DNA from: Mycobacterium kyogaense
GTDB taxonomy: Bacteria; Actinomycetota; Actinomycetes; Mycobacteriales; Mycobacteriaceae
Reading direction: 5' to 3'
NCBI RefSeq assembly: GCF_003254575.1
Contig: NZ_QJUA01000046.1
Coordinates: forward strand, 1-40,018
Length of the DNA: 40,018 bases
Shown here: positions 7,033 to 13,942 of the stretch, piece by piece
How positions within the stretch are numbered: position 1 is the first letter of the stretch
Layout: each line of letters starts with the position of its first letter
Program-made: the position numbers and the translations under genes
The notes under the pieces: model-generated
What the model was told of the DNA's origin: nothing
Databases searched by the model: none
The model's input: only the letters and a program-made list of their open reading frames with translations

Positions 7033-8643
7033 TCACACCATCCCGTTGATGACGAACTTGCTCAGCTCGCGGCCGCTCTTGCCGTCGTAGGCGTGCACGG
7101 TGCAGACCAGGCACGAGTCGAAGCTACGGGCGACGTGGCCGAGTTCGACGGGGTCCTCGGCGTCGACGATCGGCGAGCCCACCAGCGCCCGCTCGATCGG
7201 GCCGAGCACGTCCGAGCCGTCGCGTGGGCCGATGTTCCACGCGGTCGGAGTGACCACCTGATAGTTCTTGATCTTGTTGTCCTCGATGACGATCCAGTCC
7301 GACAGCGAACCGCGCGCGGCCTCGGTGGACCCGAACCCCTTGCCCTCGGCGTACTCGGTCGGCTTCGAATAGAAGCTCTCCTTGAGCTCGAGATTGTCCA
7401 GCCACTGGCGCACCCACTGGTAGTACTTGGGGGCTTCGTGCATACGGGCGAGCTGACGCACCATCACCGACGGGCCGATCTTGTTCATGATGTCCAGGAA
7501 CAACGGATCGTCGTCCTGATGGGCGGCAGCATTCGGGCCGGCCGCGGCCAGCCGCCGCGCCAGCGGACCCGCCTCGAGCGGAATGTTGCCGAGATCGCCG
7601 ACCGCATAGCGGGGCGACTTCGCCCAGCTGTACTTGCCTTGTTTACGGCCGAGCTCGGGGTCGATCGGGATGGTCTCTCCGTCGAAGGGGTGCAGCGGCC
7701 GGTCCCCCTGATAGAACGAGTGCGTCACGTCCTCGCGGACATTGGCCTGATCGAACTCGTGCCAGGTGCCGCCGGCGTAGATGCCGGAGCGTCCGATCAG
7801 CGCGGCGTTGCGTCCGTCGATGGTCGGGTTCTCGTACAGCGTGGGATCGAAATACGTTCCGGTGGCGATGTAGTTGCCGACGCCCTGGCCGTACTTGTCG
7901 AGGCCGACGTCGAGGCAGTAGCGGATGAAGAACCCGCAGTCACTGTTGTACTGCGCCTCGTTCTCGTCGACCCAGGCCAGCACGTCTTCCCAGGTCTTGT
8001 TCTCCAGCCAGCGTTCGACCGAGCACCCGAGCCACTGCTTCTCCAGCCAGTTGTCGTTCCAGTGCTCCAGGATCGCGATCGACCGGGTGACGTCACTCAG
8101 CGTGGGAGCGCACATCACGCCGCCGGGCACCATGAAACTCGAGTGCGGCCACTGACCACCGAAGATCGCATACACCTCAACGGGTTTGGCGCTCAGCACG
8201 ACTCCGGGCTGATAGCTGGTCCCGACATAGGGAGCGAAGCGTCGGACGGCCTCGCCGTAGAGCGACGACTTGGCGTAGTTCTTGTTGGTCAGGTCGATCG
8301 CGAACAGCGCGTAGAAATAGCGTGGGATCGACTGCAGCGTCTCACACGCCTGACAGATGTTGCGGATCAGCGTCGCGTTGTGCGGCATGTGGGTGCGCCA
8401 GGCCGTGTCCAGCGCGTAGGCCGACTTGTACAGGTGGCTGCCGCCGCAGATACCGCAGATGCGCGGGCAGACCACCAGTCCGGACTGAGGGTCCTTGCCG
8501 CGCAGGATGATCTCGAACCCACGGAACATCGCAGCCTCGGTCCAGGCCGACGTGACGACGCCGTCGTCGATCGTGACGCGGACGTCGAGGTCACCCTCGA
8601 CACGGCCCAGCGGGCTGACGAACAGATCCAGTTGTGACGTCAT
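7033..8643 (-). CDS. hucL: group 2a [NiFe]-hydrogenase large subunit
   Basis: A 536-residue catalytic subunit that binds the NiFe(CN)2CO centre and splits H2. Both ligand motifs are visible: N-terminal RICGIC (C63, C66) and C-terminal DSCLVCTVH (C511, C514, H517). The usual DPC is DSC here. The 19 residues after H517 are the tail expected to be removed by the maturation protease. The sequence lacks a signal peptide, so the enzyme stays cytoplasmic. ATG 8643 is preceded by GAAGGG at a good distance; the longer open frame upstream overlaps hucS. The gene sits 20 nt after hucS. Overall it matches the M. smegmatis Huc enzyme, which oxidises H2 at atmospheric levels; affinity cannot be read from sequence. 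Confidence 0.95.
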   Translation of the reverse strand: MTSQLDLFVSPLGRVEGDLDVRVTIDDGVVTSAWTEAAMFRGFEIILRGKDPQSGLVVCPRICGICGGSHLYKSAYALDTAWRTHMPHNATLIRNICQACETLQSIPRYFYALFAIDLTNKNYAKSSLYGEAVRRFAPYVGTSYQPGVVLSAKPVEVYAIFGGQWPHSSFMVPGGVMCAPTLSDVTRSIAILEHWNDNWLEKQWLGCSVERWLENKTWEDVLAWVDENEAQYNSDCGFFIRYCLDVGLDKYGQGVGNYIATGTYFDPTLYENPTIDGRNAALIGRSGIYAGGTWHEFDQANVREDVTHSFYQGDRPLHPFDGETIPIDPELGRKQGKYSWAKSPRYAVGDLGNIPLEAGPLARRLAAAGPNAAAHQDDDPLFLDIMNKIGPSVMVRQLARMHEAPKYYQWVRQWLDNLELKESFYSKPTEYAEGKGFGSTEAARGSLSDWIVIEDNKIKNYQVVTPTAWNIGPRDGSDVLGPIERALVGSPIVDAEDPVELGHVARSFDSCLVCTVHAYDGKSGRELSKFVINGMV

Positions 8644-8663
8644 CACTATCCCTTCCGGTGGCC

Positions 8664-9629
8664 CTAGACCACGAACATGTCTTCTTTGGACCACTGCGGC
8701 GCTGCGATGCGCGCCGCCGCGGCCAGGCCCATGTACGTCAGATGATCGGTTCCCTCGGGCACTTCCCTGGGGATCATGCCGCTGACCTTCTGGGTCTTGA
8801 ACAACGTGCCCGGCGCCAGATCGAAGTGCGGGAACTCCGGCTCGGTGCAGCCCAGGCACGGCATGCCCGCCCGCGTCTTGGAAGACTGCCGATTCCACAG
8901 GATGCGGTTGCACGGCGAATGCGTCATGGGGCCGCGACAGCCGAATTCGTAGAAGAGGCAACCTGTTCGGGTGCCCTCGCCGAACGACATCGTCGATTGC
9001 TTGTACTCGAAGAACTGCACGCGGGTGCACCCAGTCTGGGTGAACGTCTTGAAGAACGTCTCCGGCCGGTGCAGATCGTCGAGTGTGATGTCGCCGGCGC
9101 GCCCGGTGGCCAGCGCGACCAGGATCTGGGTGATCCAGTCCGGATGTGCCGGACACCCGGGCACATTGATGACCGGCAGGCCCATCTTGGAACGGAAGTC
9201 CGGACCGAGGAAGCCGCCCTTCTCCCGCTTGTGGAACTGCAGCCCCGTGGAGCCCGACGGATTGGGCTCCATCGCCGGAATACCGCCCCAGCAGGCGCAA
9301 TCGCCGATGGCCACGACGATCTGCGCGGCGCCGGCCAGGTCGGTCACCCAGTCTTTCATCGGGCGGTCGGCGAACATGTCGGCACGCCCGCCGTAGGCCT
9401 CCATCACCGTTCCCTCGAACACGAAGATGTCGAGCGGTCGCTGCCCGGTCGCGCAGTCGGAGAACAGCTTCTGCGCGTTCTGCCCCAGTTCCAGCCCCAG
9501 AGACGGATGCCACAGGAGGTCCAGACCGAAGTCGACGATCAGGTCGACGACGTTGGGCTCCTCGGCATTGAGGAACGACATGGTGTTGCCGCTACAGGCA
9601 CCACCCTGGAACCACAGCACCGATGCCAT
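8664..9629 (-). CDS. hucS: group 2a [NiFe]-hydrogenase small subunit
   Basis: A 321-residue electron-transfer subunit carrying three Fe-S clusters. The N-terminal proximal-cluster motif reads C12-S-G-N15 in place of the usual CxGC. Later ligands lie in IGDCACWGG, VPGCPAHPD, TGCTR, RTGCLFYEFGC, SPCNR and MPCLGC. Loss of the second N-terminal cysteine agrees with the known Huc structure, where all three clusters are [3Fe-4S]. There is no Tat signal, unlike periplasm-facing hydrogenases. Start ATG 9629 was chosen over the open frame to 9659 because GAGAGGAG lies just upstream of it. hucL follows directly. Electrons from H2 pass through this subunit towards menaquinone, guided by HucM. Confidence 0.95.
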   Translation of the reverse strand: MASVLWFQGGACSGNTMSFLNAEEPNVVDLIVDFGLDLLWHPSLGLELGQNAQKLFSDCATGQRPLDIFVFEGTVMEAYGGRADMFADRPMKDWVTDLAGAAQIVVAIGDCACWGGIPAMEPNPSGSTGLQFHKREKGGFLGPDFRSKMGLPVINVPGCPAHPDWITQILVALATGRAGDITLDDLHRPETFFKTFTQTGCTRVQFFEYKQSTMSFGEGTRTGCLFYEFGCRGPMTHSPCNRILWNRQSSKTRAGMPCLGCTEPEFPHFDLAPGTLFKTQKVSGMIPREVPEGTDHLTYMGLAAAARIAAPQWSKEDMFVV

Positions 9630-9695
9630 GGGGACTCCTCTCGATTTCCGCCGGGCCAAGCCGTACGGGGCGAATTCTGTTGTGTTGCAGTGCGC

Positions 9696-10223
9696 TCAGA
9701 CTCGTCGGCCGAAGATGCGGGCTGTCTCGAGCAGATAGACCACACCGCGTGTGACGTCGGGGTCTTTCGCCGCACCGCGCACCGCCTTCCACAGGCCGCG
9801 CACTCCGCGTGGCGTCGGCGCGGTTGACTGGCGCGCTGACACCATGGCCTCGCCCAGCGCCGCGATCACCTCAGCTCCGGCGGGCTCGGTCAACGGTGAC
9901 TTCAACAGCGTGGTCAGCGCCGGCGCCGCATGCACCAGCGCGCCGGACAGTTGACTCAAGCTCGCCGACAACTGGCTCAGCGGGGCAGATTCGCCCTTGA
10001 ACTCGCCGAGGGCCGAGGTGAGATTCGCCGTGATGTCGTCACCGCGGCGGACGAACGCGTCGAGGCCGGAGACGAGCACCGCGAGCAGGTCCGCGTGCTC
10101 GAGCAACGTGGTGAGCGCGTCGGCGACGCGGGGATCGTCGAGACGATCGCGGATCGCGGCCGACGGTCCGGCGGGAACCGGCGGATCCAAGACGGGGATT
10201 CTGGCTTCTCCGTTGGCTCCCAT
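9696..10223 (-). CDS. hucM: HucM-like DUF1641 stalk protein
   Basis: A 175-residue protein with a DUF1641-type helical core (about residues 25-75, RVADALTTLLEHADLLAVLV) and a second helical region with an alternating Leu/Ser pattern (PLSQLSASLSQLSGAL). It lies directly before hucS, where M. smegmatis encodes HucM. In that enzyme HucM forms the central stalk that holds the HucSL units together and links them to the membrane and quinone. No transmembrane segment is seen here either. Start ATG 10223 has GGGAGG 7 nt upstream; the frame continues to 10253 without a better signal. It is the first gene of the leftward huc operon, 66 nt before hucS. Confidence 0.85.
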   Translation of the reverse strand: MGANGEARIPVLDPPVPAGPSAAIRDRLDDPRVADALTTLLEHADLLAVLVSGLDAFVRRGDDITANLTSALGEFKGESAPLSQLSASLSQLSGALVHAAPALTTLLKSPLTEPAGAEVIAALGEAMVSARQSTAPTPRGVRGLWKAVRGAAKDPDVTRGVVYLLETARIFGRRV

Positions 10224-10275
10224 GCTGAACCTCCCACGAGGGCTCCCCCGCACGAGGGAAGCTGACTGCCCCCCA

Positions 10276-10281
10276 AAGGTA
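10276..10281 (-). promoter_or_regulatory. possible hucM -10 element (TACCTT)
   Basis: TACCTT on the minus strand fits TANNNT and lies 52 nt before ATG 10223. It is the nearest such match to hucM. No convincing -35 is visible, which is common in mycobacteria and would fit an activated promoter. Confidence 0.3.
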
Positions 10282-10410
10282 CTCAGCCGACTCCGCCCTG
10301 CCTATCGCTTTCGCGCAACACCTATCAGGATTACGCACAGATGGCTACGCTGAAGCGAGCCCGATGTTTAGGAGTCTTGCCGTGCGATCCCGAAACCTCT
10401 GTGCAGCACG

Positions 10411-10429
10411 CAAAGTTAGCCTTGCCTTC
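10411..10429 (+). promoter_or_regulatory. weak IdeR/DtxR-like iron box
   Basis: The 19-mer CAAAGTTAGCCTTGCCTTC matches the IdeR consensus TTAGGTTAGCCTAACCTAA at 12 of 19 positions, including the whole central TTAGCCT. It ends 20 nt before the AraC-family start codon and contains a TANNNT match (TAGCCT, 10417-10422). The outer half-sites are poor, so binding is uncertain. Confidence 0.3.
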
Positions 10430-10449
10430 GCACCCACGCCTCAGGCCTG

Positions 10450-11511
10450 ATGTCTCGCCTGACGCGTCTGGGCTACATCGACATCCGCCGCACCAGTGAT
10501 CCGGTCCGCCGAAAGGTGCGCTCCCGCGGCGTCCCGCCGGCGCTGACCGGTCACGAGATCTTCTACACCGAGGACATCCCCACTGCGGCGCGGCTGATGG
10601 GTCGTGCCCTGTCTCCGCTGAGCCTGACGGTCGATCCCACAGAAGCGCACGGATTCGCGGCCACGATGCACGGCGTGCGGCTACGCAACGTCAGCATGCT
10701 CTACCTGGATCTGCATGTCCCCGCGACCATCGTGATCCCCGAGTCCGGCCGCTACTACGGCGTGCACATGCCGATGAACGGCGTCGCCACCGTGGTCCAT
10801 CCGTCGGCCACCTTTCAGGCCAACACCATGCGCTCGCTGGTGTCGAGTCCCGGGGTGCCGCTACGCCTGGAACTCGGCGTCGACACCCCGCAGCTGCTGA
10901 TCCGCATCGAAGCGCACGCGATGACCGCCCACGTGACCCGGCTGCTGGGGCGTAACCTACTGCGGCCGTTGGTGTTCGAGCCGGAATTCGATCTGGCGAC
11001 GGAGGCGGCCATGCGGTGGCACGCCGCGGTGCAGCTGGTGCACACCGAGGTCTACCACGCCGGTTCACTCATCCAGAAGGGTCGCGCCATCGGACCCGTC
11101 GAGGAACTGGTGATGAGCAGCCTGCTCTACCTGCAGCCGTCGAACTATCACGCCGACATCACCGCGCCGTCATCCCCCGACCCGCGCCGCACCGTGATCC
11201 AGCAGGCGATGGATTTCATCGAAGACCATCTGGCCGAACGGATCACGATGGATTCCCTGGCGTCGGCGGTACACATGAGCGTCCGGTCGATCCAGCAGGG
11301 TTTCCGGTCGGAGCTCGGCATGTCGCCGATGGCGTTCGTCCGGGAACGACGGCTCGAGCGGGTGCACGAAGAACTGACCGACGCCATCCCCACGGACGGC
11401 GTCACCGTCACCGCCGTGGCGGAGCGGTGGGGCTTCCACCACCTCGGCAGCTTCTCCGTCGAGTACCGGAAACGCTGGGGCGAGGCGCCGTCGGAGACGC
11501 TGCGTCGCTGA
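10450..11511 (+). CDS. AraC-family transcriptional regulator
   Basis: A 353-residue regulator. Residues about 30-210 form an N-terminal sensing domain of the AraC-binding (cupin-like) type, with HMPMNG and SSPGVPLRLELG typical of that group. The C-terminal 110 residues hold the two helix-turn-helix units: MDSLASAVHMSVRSIQQGFR, then VTAVAERWGFHHLGSFSVEYRKRWGEAPSETLRR, the family signature. The gene diverges from hucM and ends 4 nt before the hypE stop, so it lies inside the hydrogenase locus. That position makes it the best candidate for the huc regulator, but no binding site is proven and AraC genes are common in mycobacteria. Start ATG 10450; no good ribosome binding site is seen. Confidence 0.88.
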   Translation: MSRLTRLGYIDIRRTSDPVRRKVRSRGVPPALTGHEIFYTEDIPTAARLMGRALSPLSLTVDPTEAHGFAATMHGVRLRNVSMLYLDLHVPATIVIPESGRYYGVHMPMNGVATVVHPSATFQANTMRSLVSSPGVPLRLELGVDTPQLLIRIEAHAMTAHVTRLLGRNLLRPLVFEPEFDLATEAAMRWHAAVQLVHTEVYHAGSLIQKGRAIGPVEELVMSSLLYLQPSNYHADITAPSSPDPRRTVIQQAMDFIEDHLAERITMDSLASAVHMSVRSIQQGFRSELGMSPMAFVRERRLERVHEELTDAIPTDGVTVTAVAERWGFHHLGSFSVEYRKRWGEAPSETLRR

Positions 11512-11515
11512 GGCG

Positions 11516-12583
11516 TCAGCAGATTCGCGGAAGTTGCTCGCCGAGTTCACGTTCCACCACTCGGGTGGTGCCGAACGGCGTCCGCGTGACGGCCATACCG
11601 GGATGTTCGGCGACCACCCGGCCGATCACCGCCGCCTCCGCACCCTCGGCGCGAGCGCGCATCGCGGCCAGCACGGCCTCGGCCGCCTCGGCCGCCACGA
11701 AGGCCACCATCTTGCCCTCGTTGGCGACCTGCAGCGGATCCAGGCCCAGAAACGAGCAGGCCGACGCGACGGCTTCGGGCACCGGGATCGAGGCCTCGTC
11801 GAGCTCGACCCCCACCGCCGCGGCCCGCGCGATCTCGACCACCGATGCGACGAGCCCTCCGCGAGTCGGGTCACGCAGCGCGTGCACCCCGGGTCCACCT
11901 GCAGCCAGCATCGAATCCACCAGCCGGTGCAGCGGCGCGCTGTCGGTGCGGACCTCGGTGCCGAAGTCGATGCCCTCCCGCACGCTCATGATCGCCACGC
12001 CGTGCTCGCCGAGGACACCGGAGACGATCACCACATCCCCCGGGCGCACCCGCTCGGGCCCGATCTCCACTCCCGGCGGGACGACTCCCACTCCCGCGGT
12101 GTTGACGAAAAGCTGGTCGGCACCGCCCCTTCCGACGACCTTCGTGTCACCGGTGACGATCGGGACACCCGCCGCGGCGGCCGCAGCCCCCATCGCGGTG
12201 GCGATCGCCCCGAGCACGTCGAGCTCCAGCCCCTCCTCGAGGATGAAGCCGGCGGTGATGCCGATCGGGCGGGCGCCGCTGCACGCCAGATCGTTGATGG
12301 TGCCGTTGACGGCGAGATCGCCGATGTTGCCGCCGGGGAAGAACAACGGCTGCACCACATAGGAATCGGTCGTCAGCGCGATGCGGCCCGCGCCGGTCTG
12401 CAGCACCGCGGAATCCCGCGCCGGGCCGGCCCGTCCCCCGAACGCGGGCAGGAACAGATTCTCGATCAGCTCTTCGGACAGCACGCCGCCGCCGCCGTGG
12501 CCGAGCACCACCCGGGCCGTCTCCCGCAGCGGCAGCGGGCACACCCAGTCCGAGGGGTCGACAGACGCCGGCGCCTCAGACAT
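11516..12583 (-). CDS. hypE: hydrogenase maturation protein HypE
   Basis: A 355-residue member of the AIR-synthase-like family. HypE dehydrates a carbamoyl group on its own C-terminal cysteine to a thiocyanate, the source of the cyanide ligands of the NiFe centre. The sequence ends in PRIC with the essential terminal Cys355. Other marks are LGHGGGG near the start, the ATP-binding TDSYVVQPLFFPGGNIGDLAVNGT region (split motif), VTGDTKVV and RDPTRGGL. Start ATG 12583 overlaps the end of hypD by 8 nt; the frame extends further upstream only over hypD. It works with HypF (carbamoyl donor) and with HypC-HypD (acceptor), both encoded just upstream in the same operon. Confidence 0.95.
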   Translation of the reverse strand: MSEAPASVDPSDWVCPLPLRETARVVLGHGGGGVLSEELIENLFLPAFGGRAGPARDSAVLQTGAGRIALTTDSYVVQPLFFPGGNIGDLAVNGTINDLACSGARPIGITAGFILEEGLELDVLGAIATAMGAAAAAAGVPIVTGDTKVVGRGGADQLFVNTAGVGVVPPGVEIGPERVRPGDVVIVSGVLGEHGVAIMSVREGIDFGTEVRTDSAPLHRLVDSMLAAGGPGVHALRDPTRGGLVASVVEIARAAAVGVELDEASIPVPEAVASACSFLGLDPLQVANEGKMVAFVAAEAAEAVLAAMRARAEGAEAAVIGRVVAEHPGMAVTRTPFGTTRVVERELGEQLPRIC

Positions 12584-13670
12584 TGGCCAGACGCCGGAAC
12601 TGGTAGTACGCCGCACAGGCGCCTTCGCTGGACACCATCGTGGCGCCGAGTGGGGTGCGCGGCGTGCACGTGCGTCCGAACGCCGGACACTCGTGGGGTT
12701 TGAGTAGCCCCTGCAGCACCTCACCGGCATGACACTCCGCGGACTCGGCGACCTGCAGGTGACCGACACCGAACCGCCGCTCGGCGTCGAAGTCGCTGTA
12801 CTGAGCCGCCAACGTCCAGCCGGACCGGGGAATCATTCCGATGCCCCGCCACTGCCGGTCGGTGACGACGAACACGTCGGCGAGCGTCTGCCGGGCTGCC
12901 GGGTTCCCCTCGTCGCACACGGCGCGGGGATAGGCGTTGCGTAGCTCCGGTGTCCCGTCCTCGAGCAGGTCGACCACCTGACGTACGCCTTCGAGCAGGT
13001 CGAGTGGTTCGAAGCCGGTCACCACGATCGGCACCCCGAACCGGTCGACCAGCGGCTGATACTCCGAGGTGCCCATCACCGAGCAGACGTGCCCGGCGGC
13101 CAGGAAACCCTGCACGCGGTTGGTGGGCGAGGACAGGATCGCGGTCATCGCGGGCGGCACCAGCACATGGGAGATCAACACCGAGAAGTTCGTCAGCCCC
13201 AGCCGTTGCGCGTGCAGCACCGCCATCGCGTTGGCCGGCGCAGTGGTCTCGAAGCCGACGCCGAAGAACACCACCTGCTTGTCGGGGTTGTCGGCGGCCA
13301 CCTGCGTGGCGTCCAGCGGCGAGTAGACGACGCGGACATCCCCGCCGCGGGCCCGGACCGAGAACAGATCCCGGGTGCTACCGGGCACCCGCAGCATGTC
13401 GCCGAACGAGCAGAAGATCACGTCGTCCCGCGCGGCGATCTCCAGCGCGCGGTCGATCATCTCCAGCGGTGTCACGCAGACCGGGCAGCCCGGACCGTGG
13501 ATGAACTCGACCGCACCGTCGAGCAGCTGGTCGAGCCCGTTACGGATGATCGAATGCGTCTGTCCACCACAGACTTCCATCACCGTCCAGGTCTTGCTGG
13601 CGCGGCGGTGGATCGCGTCCACCAACGCCCGCGCTGCGGTGGGATCGCGAAACTCGTCGAGGTACTTCAC
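12576..13670 (-). CDS. hypD: hydrogenase maturation protein HypD
   Basis: A 364-residue iron-sulfur protein that, with HypC, forms the scaffold on which Fe(CN)2CO is built. Seen motifs: MEVCGGQTH (C34), HGPGCPVC (C62, C65) for catalysis and iron binding, GHVCSVMG, and C-terminal cysteines (ECHAGEVL, HECPAFGRTC, EGACAAYY) that hold the [4Fe-4S] cluster. Start GTG 13670 forms a GTGA overlap with the hypC stop, so the two partners are translationally coupled. The frame continues upstream across hypC but without a sensible start. Length is normal for the family. Confidence 0.95.
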   Translation of the reverse strand: MKYLDEFRDPTAARALVDAIHRRASKTWTVMEVCGGQTHSIIRNGLDQLLDGAVEFIHGPGCPVCVTPLEMIDRALEIAARDDVIFCSFGDMLRVPGSTRDLFSVRARGGDVRVVYSPLDATQVAADNPDKQVVFFGVGFETTAPANAMAVLHAQRLGLTNFSVLISHVLVPPAMTAILSSPTNRVQGFLAAGHVCSVMGTSEYQPLVDRFGVPIVVTGFEPLDLLEGVRQVVDLLEDGTPELRNAYPRAVCDEGNPAARQTLADVFVVTDRQWRGIGMIPRSGWTLAAQYSDFDAERRFGVGHLQVAESAECHAGEVLQGLLKPHECPAFGRTCTPRTPLGATMVSSEGACAAYYQFRRLANV

Positions 13671-13942
13671 GCCGTGTCCCTCCTCGCCACGCCTTGTTCG
13701 CCGGCCAGCTCCTCGTCGAGCACACCCAGTTCGGCGAACATGCGCAATGTCTGGCGCGCCGACTCCTCGTCGAGCCGGGTGATCGCGAAGCCGGCGTGCA
13801 CGATCGTGTACTCGCCGATCGCCATGTCCGGCAGATAGGCGAGACACACCGTCTTGGTGGTGCCACCGAAATCGACCGTCGACATCCGCGTCCCCGCCTC
13901 GTCCCAGATCGCGGTCACCCTGCCGGGGATACCGAGACACAT
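13667..13942 (-). CDS. hypC: hydrogenase maturation chaperone HypC
   Basis: A 91-residue chaperone beginning MCLGIPGRV. Cys2 is the residue that binds the iron precursor with HypD and later contacts the large subunit precursor. The family core, VDFGGTTKTVCLAYLPDMAIGEYTIVHAGFAI, is present in order. A short C-terminal tail after residue 75 is variable. AAAGGAG lies upstream of ATG 13942, so it has its own ribosome binding site although its start lies inside the end of hypF (28-nt overlap). Confidence 0.95.
   Translation of the reverse strand: MCLGIPGRVTAIWDEAGTRMSTVDFGGTTKTVCLAYLPDMAIGEYTIVHAGFAITRLDEESARQTLRMFAELGVLDEELAGEQGVARRDTA

Larger units (their letters stand above)
10224..10449. promoter_or_regulatory. 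huc / AraC divergent promoter region
   Basis: This 226-nt region separates hucM (leftward) from the AraC-type gene (rightward). For hucM a possible -10, TACCTT on the minus strand (10276-10281), would give a leader of about 45 nt. CCTATC occurs at 10301-10306 and 10321-10326, two helical turns apart, a spacing suited to an activator. CACGAGGG is repeated at 10235 and 10251. An iron-box-like sequence lies at 10411-10429. None is proven; the elements are seen, their use is inferred. Confidence 0.45.

Noticed and set aside
6709..8637. 642-codon open frame opposite hucL and the protease gene
   Set aside because: Antisense to genes with full active-site motifs; GC-rich third positions create such shadows.
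10235..10258. CACGAGGG repeated twice near hucM as an operator
   Set aside because: The repeat is short and overlaps the hucM ribosome binding site region; kept only as a note within the promoter entry.
13915..13942. 28-nt overlap of hypF and hypC as a sign of frameshift or fusion
   Set aside because: Both ends are normal: HypF is full length and HypC begins MCLGIPG after a good ribosome binding site, so it is an ordinary overlap.
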